A DNA stretch of 46,515 bases from HGM04593 sp045634305. Its GTDB lineage: Bacteria > Bacteroidota > Bacteroidia > Bacteroidales > Bacteroidaceae. How positions within the stretch are numbered: position 1 is the first letter of the stretch; each line of letters opens with the position of its first letter. Below are positions 16,604 through 24,587 of this stretch, piece by piece. The notes under the pieces were generated by a model that was not told the DNA's origin, did no database searches, and worked only from the letters and a program-made list of their open reading frames with translations. Where the stretch lies: NCBI GenBank assembly GCA_045634305.1, contig JAZQZZ010000043.1, positions 1 through 46,515 on the forward strand, written 5' to 3'. The position numbers were made by a program, and so were the translations under genes.

Positions 16604-17269
16604 TTATTTTCTCTTACCAATTTCAATAGGCTGCGCCTCTGAAATCATGTTAACAAAGCGTCTACGACACAACTCCTGCTCGTCCTCGGTGAGAACCCTG
16701 TCACCATAAACGTCCTTGGCGAACTCAGCGCGCAAGTCGTTATATGCGCCATACAAAGCCTCCTGCACCTTGAAGTACACCTCGTACTTTGTTGCACGGT
16801 CGGTCTGCAGAGTGATGACGTGCTTGTTGTTCTGTACAATATTGCTATGAGGAGCAGGATAGAAGAACTCTACACCAGCCTCGTTGATATAATATACAGT
16901 ATCCAACTTATTCTTAGCCTCGGGATATTTCTCGTTAACTGAACCTGCCGGTGTGTTGGCTGTAATGAACTCCTTGGCCAGCTCTCGCAGTTTACCGAGA
17001 TCCTCTACCTGATATCTTTCAGGTGCTTCTTTACCGGGAGTCACCATTATCTCGTTGTCCATATTCACGTACACCTTCATGATGTTGCGTTCGTGAAGTT
17101 CTGGCGGATCCTGCAGGTCCTTTTCTTCTGGCGGGTTAGGCAACATGACCGGCAAACCGAAGTTTGAGTTCATTGATGTCACGACCAAGAAAAAGATGAG
17201 CAGAATGAACGAGATATCCGCTGTTGAGCTGGCGTTGATTCCCGGAACTTTTCTTTTACTTTTTCCCAT
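16604..17269 (-). CDS. exbD: ExbD-type subunit with enlarged periplasmic domain (first of two)
   Basis: A 221-residue ExbD-family protein. The membrane helix (about 19-36) contains Asp18 in STADISFILLIFFLVV, the conserved channel acid. The periplasmic part is about 60 residues longer than that of the neighbouring exbD and includes NPPEEKDLQDPPELHERN and a central region (about 95-150) without recognised motifs. A Bacteroidota-type tandem of two ExbD proteins is common, and the pair may form a heterodimer in the ExbB pentamer; that is inferred. It begins 27 bases after the four-TM gene. Confidence 0.9.
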   Translation of the reverse strand: MGKSKRKVPGINASSTADISFILLIFFLVVTSMNSNFGLPVMLPNPPEEKDLQDPPELHERNIMKVYVNMDNEIMVTPGKEAPERYQVEDLGKLRELAKEFITANTPAGSVNEKYPEAKNKLDTVYYINEAGVEFFYPAPHSNIVQNNKHVITLQTDRATKYEVYFKVQEALYGAYNDLRAEFAKDVYGDRVLTEDEQELCRRRFVNMISEAQPIEIGKRK

Positions 17270-17296
17270 TATTAAACTCTTTTATAAAAGGGTTAA

Positions 17297-17773
17297 TCAA
17301 GAACGCATTTTAGAGATTGCAAAACTGCCAAGCATACAAATTGCAGAAGCAGCAAACAACACATACTGCAAATAGAGCACGAAGTCCAATTTTGAAGGAA
17401 TTACAAAATAAAGGACTATGGTAACAACTACAATTGAAATAAATGCAATTCTGGTCACCATATCAAGTGTTCTGTTAGCTTTCTCCTCTGCATTTTCCAC
17501 ACGTGAACGGTCTGCAACTTTCTTTACAGCAGCTACGGACTCAAACACGACTACCAACAGCAATGTGATGGCGCACATTGCGTAGCACAGATAAAGAGAA
17601 GGCTCCATAAATTGTGGGTAAGACAACTCTGTCACCTCACCTGTAGCCTCTGAAGTCTGCTCCAAAACCAATGGGTCGCCTGCGAAGAAGAAAAGCGCAA
17701 AGACAACCAGGATTATGGCTGCAAAGACGTAGAGGACGTACTTTGATATATTTGAATACAACTCAGCTTTCAT
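17297..17773 (-). CDS. Four-helix membrane protein of the ExbB-ExbD cluster, function unknown
   Basis: A 158-residue protein with four predicted membrane segments (about 11-31, 57-78, 104-125, 132-152) and a basic/acidic loop (AAVKKVADRSRVENAEEKANR) between the second and third. No catalytic motif or named family is recognised. It lies between exbB (23-base gap) and exbD (27-base gap) on the same strand, so it is almost certainly co-expressed with the ion-driven motor and may be an accessory subunit or assembly factor. That role is inferred from position only. Confidence 0.8.
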   Translation of the reverse strand: MKAELYSNISKYVLYVFAAIILVVFALFFFAGDPLVLEQTSEATGEVTELSYPQFMEPSLYLCYAMCAITLLLVVVFESVAAVKKVADRSRVENAEEKANRTLDMVTRIAFISIVVVTIVLYFVIPSKLDFVLYLQYVLFAASAICMLGSFAISKMRS

Positions 17774-17796
17774 AAGTAAAATTTATTTAGCTGTTA

Positions 17797-18654
17797 TTAT
17801 TTCTTGAGATTGTACTTTGTGAGCAAGTCGAGCAAAGTGATTGAAGAATCCTCCATATCAGCTACGATAGACTCAATCTTAACAAGGATGAAGTTGTAGA
17901 ATACCTGGAGAACAAGAGCTACGATAATACCATAGATAGTTGTGATAAGAGCCACCTTCATACCACCGGCAACGATGGTTGGAGAAATATCACCTTCGCG
18001 CTGGATTGTATCGAACGCCATAACCATACCGATCACAGTACCCAAGAATCCGAGTGATGGAGCCATCGCGATGAACAATGTAATCCAAGAACAACCGCTC
18101 TCAAGCTTTGATGACTGGAGGCTACCATAAGATACTACAGAGCGCTCAACTGTGTCGAGACCCTCATCGATGCGGAGAAGACCCTGATAGCAGATAGAAG
18201 CTACCGGACCTGCTGTATTGCGGCAGATGTTCTTTGCAGCCTCAACGTCACCGTTAGAAAGTGCATCGGCGATAGCGCCCATGAGTTTCTTTGCATTAAC
18301 CTTGGCAAGGCTAAGGTAGATGATACGCTCGATACAGAAAGCAAGACCGATAACCAAAGCGATTGATACGAGTGCCATGAACTCAGGACCACCCTCAATG
18401 AACTTTGTCTTCAAACCTTTGTGTACGCCCATGATGCCACCCTCGGCAACAACAGCCTCCTCTGCAGGAGCCTCTTCTGCAGCCTCTTCTGCAACTGGAG
18501 CTGCAGCCTCTGCTGGAACTGAATCACTTGGAATAGAATCGCTGATAGCAGCAACTGTCTCCTCTGATGTAGCTGCAGGAACTGCATCCTGAGCATTAAC
18601 CTGGGCTGTAGCAAACAAACCCAACATTGCAACGATTGCAAAAAGCTTTTTCAT
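17797..18654 (-). CDS. exbB: ExbB/TolQ/MotA-type proton-channel subunit
   Basis: A 285-residue protein with a signal-peptide-like start (1-21, cut VNA then Gln22), an Ala/Glu/Pro-rich stretch (about 45-75), and three membrane helices (about 90-112, 195-215, 235-258). The MotA/TolQ/ExbB domain is shown by SLGFLGTVIGMVMAFDTI and GGMKVALITTIYGIIVALVLQVFYNF. It assembles with ExbD to couple ion flow to TonB. The signal peptide plus acidic periplasmic segment before the first helix is an addition relative to short enterobacterial ExbB. The ATG is 51 bases downstream of tRNA-Ser on the same strand with no hairpin between them. Confidence 0.93.
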   Translation of the reverse strand: MKKLFAIVAMLGLFATAQVNAQDAVPAATSEETVAAISDSIPSDSVPAEAAAPVAEEAAEEAPAEEAVVAEGGIMGVHKGLKTKFIEGGPEFMALVSIALVIGLAFCIERIIYLSLAKVNAKKLMGAIADALSNGDVEAAKNICRNTAGPVASICYQGLLRIDEGLDTVERSVVSYGSLQSSKLESGCSWITLFIAMAPSLGFLGTVIGMVMAFDTIQREGDISPTIVAGGMKVALITTIYGIIVALVLQVFYNFILVKIESIVADMEDSSITLLDLLTKYNLKK

Positions 18655-18705
18655 TTTGTGTAATTTTTAAATTAATATTTTTAATAAATTCATTCAAATA
18701 GCATG

Positions 18706-18793
18706 CGGAAAGAGGGGGATTCGAACCCCCGATACGTTTTTGACGTATACACGCTTTCCAGGCGTGCCTCTTCAACCACTCGAGCATCTTTCC
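18706..18793 (-). tRNA. tRNA-Ser (anticodon GGA)
   Basis: The minus strand folds as an 88-nt class II tRNA: acceptor GGAAAGA pairing with TCTTTCC, discriminator G (typical of Ser), anticodon stem CACGC/GCGTG with loop CTGGAAA giving anticodon GGA, a long variable arm (stem ATACG/CGTAT) and T-arm GGGGGTTCGAATCCCCC. It reads UCC and UCU. CCA is not encoded. A -7 box TACTTTTG lies upstream at 18864-18871. Confidence 0.95.
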
Positions 18794-18863
18794 CTGAGTC
18801 CGCCGGCAACTTATCGGGTTGCAAGTTACAACTTTTTTTGCAATGCAACACTTTATTTCACGA

Positions 18864-18871
18864 CAAAAGTA
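18864..18871 (-). promoter_or_regulatory. -7 box TACTTTTG upstream of tRNA-Ser
   Basis: An exact TAnnTTTG match on the minus strand, 70 bases before the tRNA 5' end. Because no terminator separates tRNA-Ser from exbB, this promoter may also feed exbB. The region 18794-19059 contains this box, A/T-rich sequence and the lpxK promoter; no gene is seen. Confidence 0.5.
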
Positions 18872-19019
18872 GTTTTTTTTTTCGAATCAGTAAACATTTA
18901 TTAAAAAATCATTGGCGCATTTGCAAAAAAACGACAATTATAAGATTTTTTAACAATAGACATAAGGACTGTAAAGCAAAAACATGAAAAAAGGTAACGG
19001 GCGTTTATAAATTATTCTC

Positions 19020-19027
19020 TATTTTTG
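19020..19027 (+). promoter_or_regulatory. -7 box TATTTTTG for lpxK-punA-thiL
   Basis: An exact TAnnTTTG match about 33 bases before the GTG start used for lpxK and 54 before the next in-frame ATG. No clear -33 box. Gaps between the following four genes are short or negative, so it may serve all four. Confidence 0.5.
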
Positions 19028-19059
19028 CATAGAGGAAACTTTCATGGATCACAACTATT

Positions 19060-20121
19060 GTGAAAAGGAACATTCTGCGAATGGTGACCGATGTCATGAA
19101 CCCGTATTCGTGGGCAATGGCAGCGAGGAACATGGCTTTTGACGCCGGAGTGCTAAAGAGCCATTGTTTCGGCATACCCACAATATGCGTGGGAAACATT
19201 TCGGTAGGCGGAACAGGGAAGACACCCCACATTGAGTATCTCATCAGGCTGTTGCAGGAAAGATACACCATTGCTGTACTGAGCAGGGGATATGGACGCA
19301 AGAGCAAAGGATATGTAAAAGCTGGTGCACATTCCACAATGGAACAGATTGGCGACGAGCCGTTCCAAATAAAAGAGAAGTTCACAGGAGTAGATGTCGC
19401 AGTCTGCGAGAAACGCGTAAAGGGAATAGAAATGCTTTTGGCAGAGAATAATGCCCTGCAGGCAATACTACTCGACGATGCCTACCAGCACCGCTACGTA
19501 AAAGCAGGGCTGAACATACTGCTTATTGACTCCAATCGCCCCGTGTGGCATGACAATGTGATGCCGTTCGGCCGTTTGCGCGAATGCGTATCGGGTATCA
19601 GGCGCGCCGACATTGTGGTGCTGACAAAATGTACAGATATATCGGACGAACAAAAGGATGATTGTCGCCGTTACATTAAAAAAATGACGGATGCACCTCT
19701 TTTTTTTTCGGCAATACGCTATGGCAAACCCTACCCTTTGTTTACCGATGCACCGATGCATGCGGAAGTTGCTGAAGGGAAAAGCATTCTGCTTGTTACG
19801 GGCATAGCCAACCCACAGCCTTTGAAAGCCGAGCTGGAAGGAAAAGGAGCTAAAGTGGAGCTGATGCAGTATGCCGACCACCACAATTTCAGCACCGACG
19901 AACTTGACGACATTGCCAAGCGGTTCCGAGACGGTGGGCATACAATGATTGTAACCACAGAAAAGGATGCCACAAGAATAGGGCAACGCGAAGATCTGCC
20001 ACAAATTATACATGACAACATACACGTCCTGCCCATTGAGGTAGAGTTTTTGGATGGAGAAGAAAAATTGTTTAACCAAAATATATACAACTATGTTACA
20101 GAAAATTCAAGAAACAGCTGA
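19060..20121 (+). CDS. lpxK: Tetraacyldisaccharide 4'-kinase
   Basis: A 353-residue LpxK, which phosphorylates the 4' position of the lipid A disaccharide at the inner-membrane cytosolic face. The P-loop is in GNISVGGTGKTPH (45-57) and the catalytic-acid motif DDAYQHRYV follows near residue 138. The amphipathic N-terminus (PYSWAMAARNMAFDAG) fits membrane association. The start is GTG at 19060, chosen because the N-terminal length then resembles family members; ATG at 19081 is the alternative, and an in-frame TAG at 19030 excludes anything longer. Its 3' end overlaps punA by 29 bases. Confidence 0.9.
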   Translation: MKRNILRMVTDVMNPYSWAMAARNMAFDAGVLKSHCFGIPTICVGNISVGGTGKTPHIEYLIRLLQERYTIAVLSRGYGRKSKGYVKAGAHSTMEQIGDEPFQIKEKFTGVDVAVCEKRVKGIEMLLAENNALQAILLDDAYQHRYVKAGLNILLIDSNRPVWHDNVMPFGRLRECVSGIRRADIVVLTKCTDISDEQKDDCRRYIKKMTDAPLFFSAIRYGKPYPLFTDAPMHAEVAEGKSILLVTGIANPQPLKAELEGKGAKVELMQYADHHNFSTDELDDIAKRFRDGGHTMIVTTEKDATRIGQREDLPQIIHDNIHVLPIEVEFLDGEEKLFNQNIYNYVTENSRNS

Positions 20122-20902
20122 ATTCCTCAAAGGAAAGATGACTACAGCCCCTGAAACTGCAATAATTCTGGGTACAGGTCTTGGCAGCCTTGTTAATGAG
20201 ATAAGCGACAAATATGAGATTGAGTACAAGGACATACCAAACTTTCCATTGTCGACAGTCGAGGGACACTCGGGCAAGCTCATATTCGGTAAATTAGGAA
20301 ACAAGGAGATCATGGCAATGCAGGGCCGTTTCCATTTCTACGAGGGCTATTCAATGAAAGAGGTTACATTCCCTGTACGCGTGATGCGCGAATTGGGAAT
20401 CAAGACCCTTTTTGTTTCGAACGCTGCGGGCGGTATGAACCCCGATTTCCTCATCGGTGACCTCATGATAATCAACGACCACATCAACTTCTTCCCCGAG
20501 CACCCGTTGCGTGGCAAAAACATCCCTTACGGCGACCGTTTCCCCGACATGAGCTCAGCATATGACAAGAATCTCATTGCCATGGCAAAGGAGATTGCAG
20601 CCGAGAAGGGTATCCGTGTTGTCGAAGGCGTATATCTTGGCACACAGGGTCCAACTTTTGAGACACCTGCCGAGTACCGCATGTTCCACCGTATGGGTGG
20701 CGATGCTGTAGGTATGTCAACAGTCCCCGAGGTTATCGTTGCCCGCCACTGCGGCATCCGCGTGTTCGGCATTTCGGTAATCACCGATCTTGGCGTAGAG
20801 GGCATTGTCGTGGAGTGCAGCCACGAAGAGGTACAGAAAGCTGCCGACGAGGCACAGCCAAAGATGACAACCATTTTCCGCGAAATCGTTAACCGCGCAT
20901 AA
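20093..20902 (+). CDS. punA: Purine nucleoside phosphorylase (trimeric type)
   Basis: A 269-residue phosphorylase that cleaves purine nucleosides with phosphate to base and ribose 1-phosphate. Features of trimeric PNP: ILGTGLGSLV (phosphate site), EGHSGKLIFG, MQGRFHFYEGYSMKEVTFPVRVM, SNAAGGMNP, GPTFETPAEYRM and VGMSTVPEVIVA, ending with the purine-site ITDLG region. The start ATG at 20093 (MLQKIQET) is used; an upstream in-frame ATG at 20054 lies within lpxK and adds non-family sequence. It overlaps the end of lpxK by 29 bases, implying coupled expression. thiL follows after six bases. Confidence 0.93.
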   Translation: MLQKIQETAEFLKGKMTTAPETAIILGTGLGSLVNEISDKYEIEYKDIPNFPLSTVEGHSGKLIFGKLGNKEIMAMQGRFHFYEGYSMKEVTFPVRVMRELGIKTLFVSNAAGGMNPDFLIGDLMIINDHINFFPEHPLRGKNIPYGDRFPDMSSAYDKNLIAMAKEIAAEKGIRVVEGVYLGTQGPTFETPAEYRMFHRMGGDAVGMSTVPEVIVARHCGIRVFGISVITDLGVEGIVVECSHEEVQKAADEAQPKMTTIFREIVNRA

Positions 20903-20908
20903 GAAGAT

Positions 20909-21943
20909 ATGAACACGACAAAACGAACAGAAATTTCATCATTGGGCGAGTTCGGATTCGTCGAGCGCCTCACAAAAGACATCGCTACCGTAAACAAAGA
21001 GACCGTCAAAGGCATTGGCGACGACGCCGCCATCCTGCAGTTCGGTAGCGACGAGGAGGTTCTCATGACTACCGACCTGTTTATGGAAGGAGTACATTTC
21101 GACCTCACCTACTTCCCGCTCAAGCATCTTGGCTACAAGGTTGTTGTGGCAAACATCTCGGATATATATGCGATGAACGGTACCCCAAAGCAGATAACCG
21201 TCTCATTGGGTATCAGCCGCAAGTTCTGCATTGAGGACATAGAGGAGTTGTATTCAGGTATCAGACTCGCATGCGAGCAGTACGGAGTAGACATTGTCGG
21301 CGGTGACACCACATCGTCACTCACCGGCCTTGCCATAAGCATAACAGCGACAGGTACAGCTGCAAAGGGTACAAGCGTGAGAAGAAGCAGTGCAAAGGAA
21401 ACCGACCTCATCTGCGTTACCGGCAATCTGGGAGCTGCATACATGGGTCTGCAGTTACTTGAACGCGAGAAGATTGCAACAGCAGGAGAGGACATGCAAC
21501 CCGACTTTGCGGGCAAGGAGTACATCCTTGAACGCCAATTGAAGCCGGAGGCACGCAAAGAGGTTATTGAGAAACTGCGTAGCGAGAACATCAAGCCAAC
21601 TGCTATGATGGACATCAGCGACGGCCTGGCATCGGAGCTAATGCACATATGCAAGCAGAGCGGTGTGGGTTGCCGTATATACGAGGAGCGCATACCCATC
21701 GACTACCAGACAGCAGTCATGGCCGAGGAGCTCAACCTCAACGTCATTACATGCGCCTTGGGCGGTGGCGAGGACTATGAACTGCTATTCACAGTGCCCA
21801 TAGCCGACCATGAGAAGGTTGCTGAAATGAAGGAGGTACGCGTAATAGGACACATTGTAAGTGACACAATGGGTCTTGCCCTCATAACCCGCGACGGTGC
21901 AGAGATGCAGTTGAAGGCACAAGGATGGACACCACAGGAGTAA
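20909..21943 (+). CDS. thiL: Thiamine-monophosphate kinase
   Basis: A 344-residue ThiL that phosphorylates thiamine monophosphate to the cofactor thiamine diphosphate. Family features are GIGDDAAIL (36-44), LMTTDLFMEGVHF, ANISDIYAMNGTP, VGGDTTSSLTGLAISITATG and the C-terminal MMDISDGLASEL and LGGGEDYELLFTV, covering the Mg/ATP-binding Asp residues of the AIR-synthase fold. Length is typical (about 320-350). It follows punA by six bases and precedes the small membrane-protein gene by seven. Other thiamine genes are not in the window. Confidence 0.94.
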   Translation: MNTTKRTEISSLGEFGFVERLTKDIATVNKETVKGIGDDAAILQFGSDEEVLMTTDLFMEGVHFDLTYFPLKHLGYKVVVANISDIYAMNGTPKQITVSLGISRKFCIEDIEELYSGIRLACEQYGVDIVGGDTTSSLTGLAISITATGTAAKGTSVRRSSAKETDLICVTGNLGAAYMGLQLLEREKIATAGEDMQPDFAGKEYILERQLKPEARKEVIEKLRSENIKPTAMMDISDGLASELMHICKQSGVGCRIYEERIPIDYQTAVMAEELNLNVITCALGGGEDYELLFTVPIADHEKVAEMKEVRVIGHIVSDTMGLALITRDGAEMQLKAQGWTPQE

Positions 21944-21950
21944 TAGAGAA

Positions 21951-22172
21951 ATGATACTGCACAACGTAGTCCAGGCCATATTCCTGCTTGCAGGTGCCAT
22001 TTCACTACTATCATCATTGTTTGATTGGGAGTGGTTTTTCACCACAGACAACGCAAGATTTGCCGTAAAAAGATTTGGGCGCAACGGAGCGCGATGGATA
22101 TATGGCATGGTAGGAGCACTTCTGATTGCAGCAGCAATTTACTTCTTCCTTAGGATTGAAGCCGTCAAGTAA
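21951..22172 (+). CDS. Small two-helix membrane protein, Imm17-like
   Basis: A 73-residue protein with two membrane helices (about 5-24 and 49-67) separated by DWEWFFTTDNARFAVKRFGRNGARW. The WEWFF and GRNGAR pattern resembles the family called immunity protein 17, which is common in Bacteroidales as stand-alone small genes. A toxin partner is not present nearby, so an immunity role is not supported by context. It lies seven bases after thiL and immediately before the terminator at 22176-22216, as the last gene of the lpxK operon. It could equally be a housekeeping membrane protein. Confidence 0.7.
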   Translation: MILHNVVQAIFLLAGAISLLSSLFDWEWFFTTDNARFAVKRFGRNGARWIYGMVGALLIAAAIYFFLRIEAVK

Positions 22173-22175
22173 ACG

Positions 22176-22216
22176 AAATAAAACATGCAGCGTCGTCGAC
22201 GCTGCATGTTTTATTT
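22176..22216. terminator. Bidirectional terminator between the lpxK operon and mrp
   Basis: A near-perfect palindrome of about 20 bp per arm (ATAAAACATGCAGCGTCG and complement) with a minimal loop lies between two converging genes and overlaps the mrp stop codon. A/T-rich ends give T-runs on both strands. Confidence 0.85.
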
Positions 22217-23318
22217 ATTTAGTACCTACGATCTTCGTTTCGGGCAGTTCTGCGTTACGTTTGGCTGTCTGCTCAACCAATGCCGCTGCAACTTGCAGGA
22301 ATGCTTGTCCATCCGGTGTTTCGGGTTTCATTGCAATAGGAATTCCCTCATCGCCGCTCTCACAGATGCTCTGCACAAGCGGAATCTGACCAATGAGAGG
22401 TATACCATAAGAGTCAGCCATTCGCTTGCCGCCCTCCTTGCCAAAGATATAATATCTGTTATTTGGCAACTCTGCCGGAGTGAACCAAGCCATATTCTCA
22501 ACCAATCCCAGAATAGGCACAGCAACCTTGTCGTTGATAAACATGTTCACGCCTTTGATGGCTGCTGCAAGGGCAACCTCCTGTGGGGTGGTCACCACAA
22601 CAGCGCCCGTCAATGCAAGGCACTGGACTATGGTCAAATGTATGTCGCTTGTACCGGGAGGAAGGTCTATCAGGAAGTAGTCGAGATTGCCCCAATTTGC
22701 ATCGGCAATTAGCTGTTTCAAAGCATTGCTTGCCATGCCGCCGCGCCAAAGGATTGCCTGGTCTGGATCCACAAAGAAACCGATAGACAGCATCTTGACA
22801 CCATATTTCTCAATGGGTTGTATAAGGTCGCGCCCGTCAATATTCTCACTATATGGGCGTGCATCCTCAACACTGAACATCTTTGGAATTGAAGGACCGA
22901 AAATATCGGCATCCAACAAGCCCACCTTGTAGCCCAAACGCGCCAACGCAATGGCAAGATTAGCCGAAACGGTTGACTTGCCTACTCCACCCTTACCCGA
23001 TGATATTGCAATGACATTCTTCACCTGCGGCAGGAACTTGCCCACCTCGGGGCGCATTGCCTGACGGCTCACGACACTGATGTTACCTTCAATTTCAACC
23101 TCTTTGCCAACATACATATGTATGGCTGCCTCGGCCGATTTCACCACCGAGCGGATGAACGGGTCGGTTGGTTTGTCAAAGATAAGTGAGAAAGTCACCT
23201 TGTTGCCGTCAATGCGTATATTGTCATCGACCATTCCGGCCTCAACAAGATTCTTTCCGTTTCCCGGATAACGCACCTTTTCCAGTGCATCCAATATAAG
23301 TTTAGGATATAATGCCAT
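22215..23318 (-). CDS. mrp: Mrp/NBP35-family Fe-S carrier P-loop ATPase
   Basis: A 367-residue protein. Residues about 5-85 form a MIP18/DUF59 domain. The P-loop NTPase has the deviant Walker A GKGGVGKS at 108-115, then LLDADIFGPSIP, LIDLPPGTSDIHL and VVVTTPQEVAL, all Mrp hallmarks. Mrp/ApbC proteins carry and deliver Fe-S clusters. The C-terminal CxxC pair that holds the bridging cluster in many members is absent: the region reads ENMAWFTPAELPNNRYYIFG, with no Cys. A non-canonical cluster site or altered role is possible. It is separated from the upstream Dabb gene by 182 bases of repeats. Confidence 0.9.
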   Translation of the reverse strand: MALYPKLILDALEKVRYPGNGKNLVEAGMVDDNIRIDGNKVTFSLIFDKPTDPFIRSVVKSAEAAIHMYVGKEVEIEGNISVVSRQAMRPEVGKFLPQVKNVIAISSGKGGVGKSTVSANLAIALARLGYKVGLLDADIFGPSIPKMFSVEDARPYSENIDGRDLIQPIEKYGVKMLSIGFFVDPDQAILWRGGMASNALKQLIADANWGNLDYFLIDLPPGTSDIHLTIVQCLALTGAVVVTTPQEVALAAAIKGVNMFINDKVAVPILGLVENMAWFTPAELPNNRYYIFGKEGGKRMADSYGIPLIGQIPLVQSICESGDEGIPIAMKPETPDGQAFLQVAAALVEQTAKRNAELPETKIVGTK

Positions 23319-23325
23319 AATTATT

Positions 23326-23505
23326 AAAGGTGAAAGGTGAAAGGTGAAAAGTTAAAGGTGAAAGCTACGGTTAAGCGAGCAAAAGCCAAGCTTGCTTGAG
23401 CTTTTACAGCGAGCTTTCCGTTTTCAGCCTTCCGTTTTACGTTTTCAGATTTCCGATTTCAGTTTTCAGATTTCAGTTTTCAGTTTTCAGTTTTCAGTTT
23501 TCAGA
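23326..23505. repeat. Low-complexity heptamer repeat tract between the Dabb gene and mrp
   Basis: Two tandem families occupy the gap: GGTGAAA-type units (about 23330-23362) and GTTTTCA/GATTTCA-type units (about 23420-23505, with four near-perfect copies in succession at the end). An imperfect hairpin (AAAAGCCAAG against CTTGAGCTTTT) lies between at about 23381-23405. The TTTTCAG heptad also appears at 37960-38000 and in the terminator at 4332-4377. Confidence 0.75.
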
Positions 23506-23803
23506 TTAAATAGTCAGCCTCGGCACGTCCTTCGGTTATACCTTTGAAATATGCAGTGACCTCAAGATGCGCCGGGTGCACCTTGTAACGCTCCATAGCA
23601 TCGGCATCCTCAAAAGCCGATACAAGTACAGCATCATAAGCCGTGCCTGCAACACAAACATTTATACCCACCTCAAGTGATTCAATCTCGGGGACGACAC
23701 CCACAAGTGCCTCAAGATGCTCTTTAACCCACAGTGCATGCTCGGCCTTGCTCTTTCCATTTGCGCCATCGATGAAGCGCCACATTACTATATGCTTGAA
23801 CAT
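23501..23803 (-). CDS. Dabb (stress-responsive alpha/beta-barrel) domain protein
   Basis: A 100-residue single-domain protein. It opens with MFKHIVMWRF, has a central VPEIESLEVGINV and ends with YKVHPAHLEVTAYFKGI, the standard Dabb arrangement, including HIVMWRF and HPAH histidines. Dabb proteins are dimeric ferredoxin-like barrels; some are plant stress proteins and some bacterial ones are enzymes, but no reaction can be assigned. It is 14 bases after trmB on the same strand. The C-terminal codons touch the heptamer repeat. Confidence 0.85.
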   Translation of the reverse strand: MFKHIVMWRFIDGANGKSKAEHALWVKEHLEALVGVVPEIESLEVGINVCVAGTAYDAVLVSAFEDADAMERYKVHPAHLEVTAYFKGITEGRAEADYLI

Positions 23804-23817
23804 GATTCCTTTTACTA

Positions 23818-24576
23818 TTATTTTGTTGTTTCAAGACAGCTACGCTTGCTACGTCCGTAGCTACGGTACTCGTCCAGTTCAATTTCAACATCCGGCTCGG
23901 CATACTGTTCTTTCGCCGGCAGATTGAATGCTATGTATTTGATTGTTATTCCGCGTGAAAGCCATTGCGATTCGTAATAGGTACGAATCTGCAAAACATC
24001 GCTCACCTCGTCCTGTCCGTGTACATCGTCAATACACTCTACTACCGGCAGATTGTTCACCTCTGTAATATACTTGGTATAGGTGAACATGAAATTACTG
24101 TCTGTTTTCAGGTGTACCACCGCATCGGTAGAGAGAATATTGCGGTAACGCGCAAGGAATAGAGATGATGTAAGGCGCTTTGTCTGTTTCTTCATCTGAG
24201 GGTCGGGGAATGTAAGCCATATCTCGCTCACCTCGCCTGCCGCAAAAAGACGATCTATGATTTCGATATTCGTACGCAAAAAACCCACATTGGCAAGACC
24301 TGATTCAAGAGCATCGGTCGCTCCAGTCCACATTCGCGCTCCCTTGATATCAACACCTATGAAGTTCTTGTCGGGGAAACGGCGCGCAAGGGCAACGGTA
24401 TACTCCCCCCTGCCACAGCCAAGCTCCAGCACTATCGGATTGTCGTTCTTGAAAAACTCACGTCCCCAATTTCCCTTGAGCGGAAATTCCACCTCGTCAA
24501 TCATTGAATATGGATGTTCAATGACATTCGGATATGCCGCCATATCGGCGAATTTTTTCAGTTTGCCTTTTCCCAT
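23818..24576 (-). CDS. trmB: tRNA (guanine-N7-)-methyltransferase
   Basis: A 252-residue TrmB, which makes m7G46 in the tRNA variable loop. The SAM-binding motif is VLELGCGRGEYTVALA (about 48-63), followed by FIGVDIKGARMW and the substrate/cofactor segment ISEIWLTFPDPQMKKQ-like sequence (here VSEIWLTFPDPQMKKQTKRLTS), with the FPDP active-site Asp. A longer C-terminal tail ends in the basic YRSYGRSKRS. It is 11 bases downstream of ilvE and 14 upstream of the Dabb gene. Confidence 0.93.
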   Translation of the reverse strand: MGKGKLKKFADMAAYPNVIEHPYSMIDEVEFPLKGNWGREFFKNDNPIVLELGCGRGEYTVALARRFPDKNFIGVDIKGARMWTGATDALESGLANVGFLRTNIEIIDRLFAAGEVSEIWLTFPDPQMKKQTKRLTSSLFLARYRNILSTDAVVHLKTDSNFMFTYTKYITEVNNLPVVECIDDVHGQDEVSDVLQIRTYYESQWLSRGITIKYIAFNLPAKEQYAEPDVEIELDEYRSYGRSKRSCLETTK

Positions 24577-24587
24577 AATTATATTTC

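Noticed and set aside
23326..23505. CRISPR array
   Set aside because: The repeats are contiguous heptamers without unique spacers of constant length.
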